This document shows, piece by piece, positions 59,089 to 64,000 of a stretch of DNA of 64,000 bases. This DNA is from Glycomyces tenuis DSM 44171. GTDB taxonomy: Bacteria > Actinomycetota > Actinomycetes > Mycobacteriales > Micromonosporaceae. The notes beneath the pieces were generated by a model. It searched no databases. It saw only the letters and a program-made list of their open reading frames with translations, and was not told the origin of the DNA. Numbering within the stretch: the first letter of the stretch is position 1; every line of letters starts with the position of its first letter. A program made the position numbers and the translations under genes. The stretch is from positions 62,135 through 126,134 of the forward strand of contig NZ_ATYW01000016.1 in the NCBI RefSeq assembly GCF_000427885.1, given 5' to 3'.

Positions 59089-61752
59089 TCAGGCGGCGGT
59101 GATCGCCGGCGTCCCTTCGTCGCCTCCGCGGAGCCACCTGGTGAGCTCGTCCGGTGGCATGGGGCGGGCCAGGAGGTAGCCCTGGACGAGGGGCGCCTGG
59201 GCCTTGATCATGGCCTCGAGCTGGGTGTCGGTCTCGACGCCCTCGGCGATGATCTCCATGCCGAGGCGCCGTCCGAGTTCGACGGTGACCTCGGCGAGGG
59301 GGCCGACGCCGCCGTCGTCCTTGGCGATCAGGTCGCGGTCGATCTTGATGATGTCGACCGGGAGCCGGTCGAGCTGTCCGAGCGAGGAGTAGCCGGAGCC
59401 GAAGTCGTCCAGGGCGATCCGCACCCCGGCGCCGCGCAGCGCCTTCAGCTGCGCGATCAGGGTGTTCATCTGGTGGGAGAAGTCGTGCTCGGTCACTTCG
59501 AGGACGAGGCGCGAGGGCAGCACGCCCGCGGCGATGAGCGCGGCGTTGACCTCGGTGGCGAACAGGTGGGTGTGCAGCTCCTTGACCGAGACGTTCACCG
59601 AGATCCAGGCCTTGATACCGGCCGAGTGCCACTGCGCGAGCTGCTCGGCGGCGCGGTTGACCGCCCACACCGCGAGGTCCTGGGTGAGGCCGGACTCGGT
59701 GGCGGCGGGGATGAACTCGCCGGGGCTGACCTGGCCGAGCCTGGGGTGGCGCCAGCGCAGGAGCGCCTCGGCGCCGACGATGCTGCGGTCGGCCAGGGCG
59801 AACACGGGCTGGTAGACCAGGCGGAGCTCGTCGCGGGCGATGGCGCCGCGCAGCTCCTGGGTCAGTTCGTTGCGCCGCCGCACCTTCCGGTCGAACTCGG
59901 CGTCGTAGGTCTCGTAGCGGTTCTTCCCGGCCTGCTTGGCGGCCCGCAGTGCCATGTCGGCGTTGCGCAGGAGGATCTCCGGGTCGTCCAGGCCCTCCGA
60001 GGCGGTGGCGATGCCGACCGAGCCGGTGGTGAACACGGTGGAGTCGTCGTGGAACTCGTAGGGGTCGGACAGCTTCTGGACCAGTTCGCGGGCCATCGAG
60101 ACGGCTTCGGCGCGGCTGGCGCGCAGGAGGATCGCGAACTCGTCGCCGCCGAGCCGGGCGCCGAGGTCGGTGGGCTGGAGCAGTTCCTTGATGCGCCTGG
60201 AGACCTCGACGAGCAGCTCGTCGCCGAAGTCGTGGCCGCGGGTGTCGTTGACGTTCTTGAACCCGTCGAGGTCGAGCAGGAGCAGCGCGGTCCGGTGCTC
60301 CTCCGCGGCCACGCCGTCCTCGAGCTGCTGGAGCAGCGCGCGGCGGTTCGCCAGGCCGGTGAGCGGGTCGGAGTAGGCCATGCGGGCCAGTTCGTTCTCG
60401 AGGCTGCGGCGCGCGCCGATGTCCTGGACGCGGGCGACCAGGCCGCGCACCTCCGGCTGGCCGCGCAGGTCGGTCACGACGGTCTCGGTGTGCCTCCAGC
60501 GGCGGGCCGAGTCGCGGACGCGGACGTTGAGCGCTATCTGGCCGGTGGCGTTGATGCCGTCGAGGAGGGCGTCCAAGTCCTCCTGCGCGGATCGCCGGTC
60601 GTCGGCGTGGACGAGGTCGAGCAGGGACGCGCCGAGGCAGCAGCCGCCGGACTCGGTGGCCGGCTGCCAGGCCGACTCCTCGGGGCGCCAGGTGACCGTG
60701 AGGTCGGGGTCGAGGACGAGCACGGTGTCGGAGGCGACCCCTACGATGGCCGAGAGGCGGCGCTGGCGATCGGCGGCGTCGCCGGTGACGCGGCGGACGT
60801 CGAGGTGGGTGAGGACGAGTCGTCCACCGAGGGCCGCGACGGCGGCGAGCGCGATGAGGGCGGCGTCGAGCGGCAGCGGGCCGGAGGCGGCCCCGTTGTA
60901 GAGCAACACCGCGGTGGCGAGCGCGGCGGCGGCGACCATGACCGCGTAGTGGACGGTCGGGTAGTTGCGCTTGTCGATCGCGGGTTTCTGGCGCAGCGCG
61001 AGGTAGGTGACGCCGAGCAGGGCCGCGGAGGAGGCGATCCAGCCCACCGACCACCAGAAGACGGCCGCCGTCGGTCGGTGCCACTGCCAGGCGGCGAACA
61101 TGGCCATGCCGCTGGTGTGGACGGCCAGGACGGCGAGGTAGGCGAAGGCGTGGCGGCGGCGCCAGCGGTTGAGGCGGAAGGTGGTGGTGCAGCCGACGCC
61201 GAACAGGATCATCCCGAGCATGCCGGGGACGATGATGGCGAGGTCGGCGGTGGTGGGGTGCCCGCGGTGGTCCTGGAGCCAGTCGCGGGCGACGATGAGC
61301 CAGAAGGCGAAGAGCAGGCACATGCCGACGAAGGCGCCGTCGACGAGGCGGCGCTGGACGGCCGGGCCGTCCCAGCGGTCGTCGGGCATGCGCAGCAGGG
61401 CGAGGCCGTAGAGCGCGATCGCGACGGTGAAGCCGACGCCCGCGACGAGGGAGGCGGCGCCGGAGGGGAGCCAGCAGGAGGCGGAGACGGTGCCGGCCGT
61501 CGTCTGGAGCCCGGCGGCCATGATCTTGTACGAGACGCGGCGGGTGGGTTTGAGGCGGGCGGCGCCGCGCCACATGAGCAGTCCGGCGCAGGCGGCACCG
61601 AGGCCGCCGACGACGGCGGCGGTCGCGGTGTTCAAGGTGTCGGGCGACGAGCGCAGGCCGGTGACGACGGCGGCCGTGAGCACGGAGCACCACACGGCGG
61701 TGGCCGCGATCCACGACACAAGGAGGCGCGCGCGGCGGGGTGATGGCGACAT
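59089..61752 (-). CDS. Membrane GGDEF-EAL cyclic-di-GMP enzyme
   Basis: 887 residues. Residues 1-300 have about eight to nine membrane helices, residues 310-440 look like a PAS domain (SAIVGVASDTVLVLDPDLTV), then GGDEF (LGARLGGDEFAILL near residue 530) and EAL (IVGAEALLRWRHP near 658; DDFGSGYSSLGQL, IKIDRDLI and AEGVET). Both catalytic motifs are canonical, so the protein can in principle make and break c-di-GMP; which dominates is not readable. In streptomycetes such proteins affect development. ATG at 61752 is the start; a -10-like TAGGAT lies 13 bases upstream. Confidence 0.93.
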   Translation of the reverse strand: MSPSPRRARLLVSWIAATAVWCSVLTAAVVTGLRSSPDTLNTATAAVVGGLGAACAGLLMWRGAARLKPTRRVSYKIMAAGLQTTAGTVSASCWLPSGAASLVAGVGFTVAIALYGLALLRMPDDRWDGPAVQRRLVDGAFVGMCLLFAFWLIVARDWLQDHRGHPTTADLAIIVPGMLGMILFGVGCTTTFRLNRWRRRHAFAYLAVLAVHTSGMAMFAAWQWHRPTAAVFWWSVGWIASSAALLGVTYLALRQKPAIDKRNYPTVHYAVMVAAAALATAVLLYNGAASGPLPLDAALIALAAVAALGGRLVLTHLDVRRVTGDAADRQRRLSAIVGVASDTVLVLDPDLTVTWRPEESAWQPATESGGCCLGASLLDLVHADDRRSAQEDLDALLDGINATGQIALNVRVRDSARRWRHTETVVTDLRGQPEVRGLVARVQDIGARRSLENELARMAYSDPLTGLANRRALLQQLEDGVAAEEHRTALLLLDLDGFKNVNDTRGHDFGDELLVEVSRRIKELLQPTDLGARLGGDEFAILLRASRAEAVSMARELVQKLSDPYEFHDDSTVFTTGSVGIATASEGLDDPEILLRNADMALRAAKQAGKNRYETYDAEFDRKVRRRNELTQELRGAIARDELRLVYQPVFALADRSIVGAEALLRWRHPRLGQVSPGEFIPAATESGLTQDLAVWAVNRAAEQLAQWHSAGIKAWISVNVSVKELHTHLFATEVNAALIAAGVLPSRLVLEVTEHDFSHQMNTLIAQLKALRGAGVRIALDDFGSGYSSLGQLDRLPVDIIKIDRDLIAKDDGGVGPLAEVTVELGRRLGMEIIAEGVETDTQLEAMIKAQAPLVQGYLLARPMPPDELTRWLRGGDEGTPAITAA

Positions 61753-62116
61753 GCACAGAGCCCAATCCTAGGAAGCCTCGTGCCATACAGAATGCCTCAT
61801 CGCGGAGCGGATGGGAACTGCGCCCTCCGGCAGACGCGGACTGCACATGCATCCTTTATGGAACTCTGAGATGGAAAAGTATCGATGATACAACGGTGTG
61901 TGACAGCGAAAATCGGCAAACGAGGCATTTCCGATGTCCGCGTGTCCGAATGCGCACCTTCGGTGACGAATGCTTGCCGCACAAGGCAGGAGCAACGCTT
62001 GCCACGGAACGTGAATGGGATGTGCCAATTTTTCCGCGCGGCATCGCGACACGGCCGGAGCCGTTCCTCTCATCGGACGAGAACACCCGATTCGGCGAAA
62101 CGGCGCGCCGCGCGCC
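61753..62116. other. Gap of 364 bases with no convincing gene
   Basis: Less G+C-rich than the neighbours. Reading frames on both strands lack family resemblance. GTATC/GATAC (61879-61891) is a perfect small inverted repeat with a 3-base spacer. The promoter of the GGDEF-EAL gene must lie at the left end. Nothing else is visible. Confidence 0.5.
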
Positions 62117-63661
62117 TTACTCGGGCAGGGCCGCGAGGAGCTCGTCGCGGGCCTTGGCGACGACGGCGATGCGGTCGTCGCGCTCGGCCTCGGCCTCCCG
62201 CGCGCGGTCCTTCGCCCGGATCAGCTCGGCGCGCAGATCCGCGAGCTGGTGATCGAGCTGGGTCAGCCTCGCCGTGTGCTCGGACTTGGCCTTGCCGTAG
62301 CGCCACAGCGGCACCACCACGCCGATGAGGGCCGGCAGCGCCAGCGGCCAGAGCCCGAGCAGCGCCAGCGCCAGCGCCGCGACGGCGAAGCCCGCCGCCG
62401 TGACGGCGGCGGACACGACCGACGGCGCCTTCAGCCCCATGTTCTGCTCGATCCGCCGCTCGGCCGCCTCGAGGTCCGCCGCGTCGTGGCCGTCGCGGCC
62501 GACGACGACCTTCGCGCCGACCCGCTTGACGGTGTAGGTGATCGGCTCCGGCGGCGCCGACGCCCCCAGCGCCTCGACGCGCGAGCGCAGCAGCGGCGCG
62601 GCCAGCTCGAACGCGAGCGATCGCAGCGCGGGCGGGCCGTCGGGGTCGAACAGGTCCTCGCGCAGCAGCGCGGCGACGGTCCCCTCGGACTCGGACCAGG
62701 TCGGCTTGGAGCGCTGGAGCTGGTCCTCGGGCAGGTGCAGCTCCTCCATCGCCTCCACCAGCGGCAGCTCGGCGGGGCTGGGCTCCTCGATGAGCTCCTG
62801 GAGGTACCGCCGCCAGCGGTCGTCGGGCTCGACCGTCACCCCTGCGGGCCGCGGCGCCTCGGCGGCCGACAGGTGCTCGCGCAGACGCGCGAAGGCCTCG
62901 GCCTCGGGCAGCGGAGCGGACTCGGGGGTGTCGAAGGAGAGGATCGCCTCGTCCCAGGCGCGCAGCTCCTCCTCGTCGAGCGCGGCGGGATCGAACAGGG
63001 CCGCCAGGCGCTCCTTCAGCAGCGATGCGGCGCTGGGCCCGAACTCGCCGAGGGCGGCGTGCTCCCACAGCGTCCGCCACCCGGCGGCGACCTCGCCGGG
63101 CTCGGCCAGGCCGAGCTCGGTGGACTCGCCGAGGAGTCGCAGGACCGCGGCGTCGATGAAGGCGGGCTGGTCGAAGCACAGGGCGACGGTGAGGCCGAAC
63201 AGCTCCGAGCGCACCGGGTCGCGCTCGCGGGCCAGCTCGAGGCTGGCGCTCAGATCGGTGAACGATCCGGAAGCGGCGCCGCTGCGGGCCACGAGGCGCA
63301 GCAGCGCGATGGCGGCGGGCGGCATCCAGTAGCCGGGGACGTCATGGACATCGGGGACCTCGGCGGGCAGGCCGCCGGCCAGGGCCCGGAACGGCCTGCG
63401 GATCTCCTTGCGCGCCGCGTACTCGTCGAACTCGATCAGCTGGAAGCGCAGCTCGGTCCACTCCAGGACGGTGTCGATGCGGCCCGAGACGGAGCTGAGA
63501 CGGGAGTCGACCTGTTTGAGGCCGCTGCTGAACTCCTCGCGGGTCTCGCGGAGGCGCTTGCGCTGCAACCGCCGCTCGGCCGCCATCTCCTCGTCCATCT
63601 CGTTGATGGCGTTGATCTGAGACCGCTCATAGTTCCAGTCCCACTGGCTGACGCGCGGCAT
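62117..63661 (-). CDS. Coiled-coil membrane protein of unknown function
   Basis: 514 residues. A charged coiled coil (about residues 10-70, with EEMAAERRLQRKRLRETREE) is followed by a long helical body with a W/P-rich middle, two adjacent membrane helices (about 425-465) and a second coiled coil at the C-terminus (LDHQLADLRAELIRAKDRA). ATG at 63661 has AGGAG upstream and gives MPRVSQWDWNYERSQ; 20 more in-frame residues upstream are unlikely. No family is recognised. It lies between a gene-free gap and ilvD. Confidence 0.7.
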   Translation of the reverse strand: MPRVSQWDWNYERSQINAINEMDEEMAAERRLQRKRLRETREEFSSGLKQVDSRLSSVSGRIDTVLEWTELRFQLIEFDEYAARKEIRRPFRALAGGLPAEVPDVHDVPGYWMPPAAIALLRLVARSGAASGSFTDLSASLELARERDPVRSELFGLTVALCFDQPAFIDAAVLRLLGESTELGLAEPGEVAAGWRTLWEHAALGEFGPSAASLLKERLAALFDPAALDEEELRAWDEAILSFDTPESAPLPEAEAFARLREHLSAAEAPRPAGVTVEPDDRWRRYLQELIEEPSPAELPLVEAMEELHLPEDQLQRSKPTWSESEGTVAALLREDLFDPDGPPALRSLAFELAAPLLRSRVEALGASAPPEPITYTVKRVGAKVVVGRDGHDAADLEAAERRIEQNMGLKAPSVVSAAVTAAGFAVAALALALLGLWPLALPALIGVVVPLWRYGKAKSEHTARLTQLDHQLADLRAELIRAKDRAREAEAERDDRIAVVAKARDELLAALPE

Positions 63662-63723
63662 GGGGATCGCTCCTAGGGGTGAAGGGATGTCGGGCGTCCC
63701 CATTGTGACCTGGGCGCGCAAAC

Positions 63724-63752
63724 GGCCGGGTCCCCGAAGCGGGGGCCCGGCC
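63724..63752. terminator. Terminator hairpin after ilvD
   Basis: A 13-bp stem (63724-63736 with 63740-63752, one G-T pair) and AAG loop lies 17 bases past the ilvD stop on the minus strand. Confidence 0.75.
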
Positions 63753-63768
63753 GGTGTCGCTCGCCGCG

Positions 63769-64000
63769 CTAGTCGACCTTGCGGACGGCGCCGTCGCTGG
63801 CGGGGGTGGCCATCGCGGCGTAGGCGCGCAGGGCCGCGCTGACGGACCGCTCGCGGCCGGCCGGGCTGAACGGCCGCTCGCGCTTCTCCTGGGCCACGCG
63901 CCGCTCGGCCAGGGTCGCGTCGTCGACCTTGAGCTCGAGGCGCCGGGCGGGGATGTCGATCTCGATGAGGTCGCCGTCCTCGACCAGGCCGATCACGCCG
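63769..64000 (-). CDS. ilvD: Dihydroxy-acid dehydratase, C-terminal end (5' part outside window)
   Basis: The last 76 codons of ilv[22 protein letters not shown] is the conserved C-terminal domain of the Fe-S dehydratase that follows IlvC in valine and isoleucine synthesis. It is on the same strand as ilvBNC but separated by two genes and its own terminator, so it is a separate unit. The gene continues beyond the right edge. Confidence 0.92.
   Translation of the reverse strand, partial: GVIGLVEDGDLIEIDIPARRLELKVDDATLAERRVAQEKRERPFSPAGRERSVSAALRAYAAMATPASDGAVRKVD

Overview
The window is 64 kb of very G+C-rich DNA with short intergenic gaps, many GTG/TTG starts and long perfect hairpins between convergent genes. 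It looks like a chromosomal segment of a filamentous or related actinomycete (Actinomycetota). Supporting markers are a GSI-type glutamine synthetase beside glnE, an actinobacterial ctaC-ctaF pair, a DUF3043 protein, a YbaB/WXG-like secretion-associated cluster and a class A RNase P RNA. The genus cannot be fixed from the sequence alone. There is no phage, plasmid or insertion-sequence signature; the most transfer-like stretch is the small, more A+T-rich toxin-antitoxin patch near 54.2-55.3 kb.

Layout. 0-5.6 kb: a truncated ROK kinase, two LacI-type regulators, a DHA2 drug-efflux MFS protein with a divergent TetR regulator, and a PRC-barrel protein. 5.8-10.6 kb: a roughly 1,090-residue helical-repeat protein facing a secreted GH18 chitinase. 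10.9-16.5 kb (minus): glutamine synthetase, a class I amidotransferase, glnE and a CorA-like channel, very tightly packed. 16.7-21.8 kb: MOSC protein, HAD phosphatase, panB, nadE and a TauE/SafE permease. 21.84-22.25 kb: rnpB. 22.8-26.4 kb: small membrane protein, NUDIX hydrolase, cytochrome oxidase subunits IV and II, and a cysteine desulfurase. 26.4-28.4 kb: a three-gene WXG-like/YbaB-like module. 28.7-34.4 kb: a complete dpp/opp-type peptide ABC transporter operon. 34.6-38.6 kb: an internally shortened PfkB protein, an A-type Fe-S carrier, glycerate kinase and nadA. 38.8-46.7 kb: murA, a DUF3043 protein, a TPR/WG-repeat protein, an aldo-keto reductase, miaA, a DUF349 protein and a PTP-loop phosphatase. 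46.8-53.4 kb: a heterodimeric ABC exporter, a methyltransferase, a DUF1707/DUF4190 protein and miaB. 53.4-54.2 kb: a guanidine-III riboswitch controlling a two-subunit SMR exporter. 54.2-55.2 kb: hicAB and an orphan vapB. 55.3-58.97 kb: ilvBNC behind a leader-peptide attenuator. 59.1-64 kb: a GGDEF-EAL protein, a coiled-coil membrane protein of unknown function and the 3' end of ilvD.

How the parts work together. Nitrogen assimilation (glutamine synthetase, glnE, amidotransferase), NAD synthesis (nadA, nadE), pantothenate (panB), branched-chain amino acids (ilvBNC, ilvD), Fe-S supply (cysteine desulfurase, A-type carrier) and tRNA A37 modification (miaA, miaB) are housekeeping functions. The regulatory layer is the richer part. 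At least nine genes carry a TANNNT hexamer 6-7 bases before an ATG/GTG, which suggests leaderless transcripts. The riboswitch has a readable RBS-sequestering switch. The ilv leader peptide itself appears leaderless. An imperfectly conserved hairpin with covarying stem ends recurs six times between genes. Tandem repeats of 32-34 bp occur at four intergenic places.
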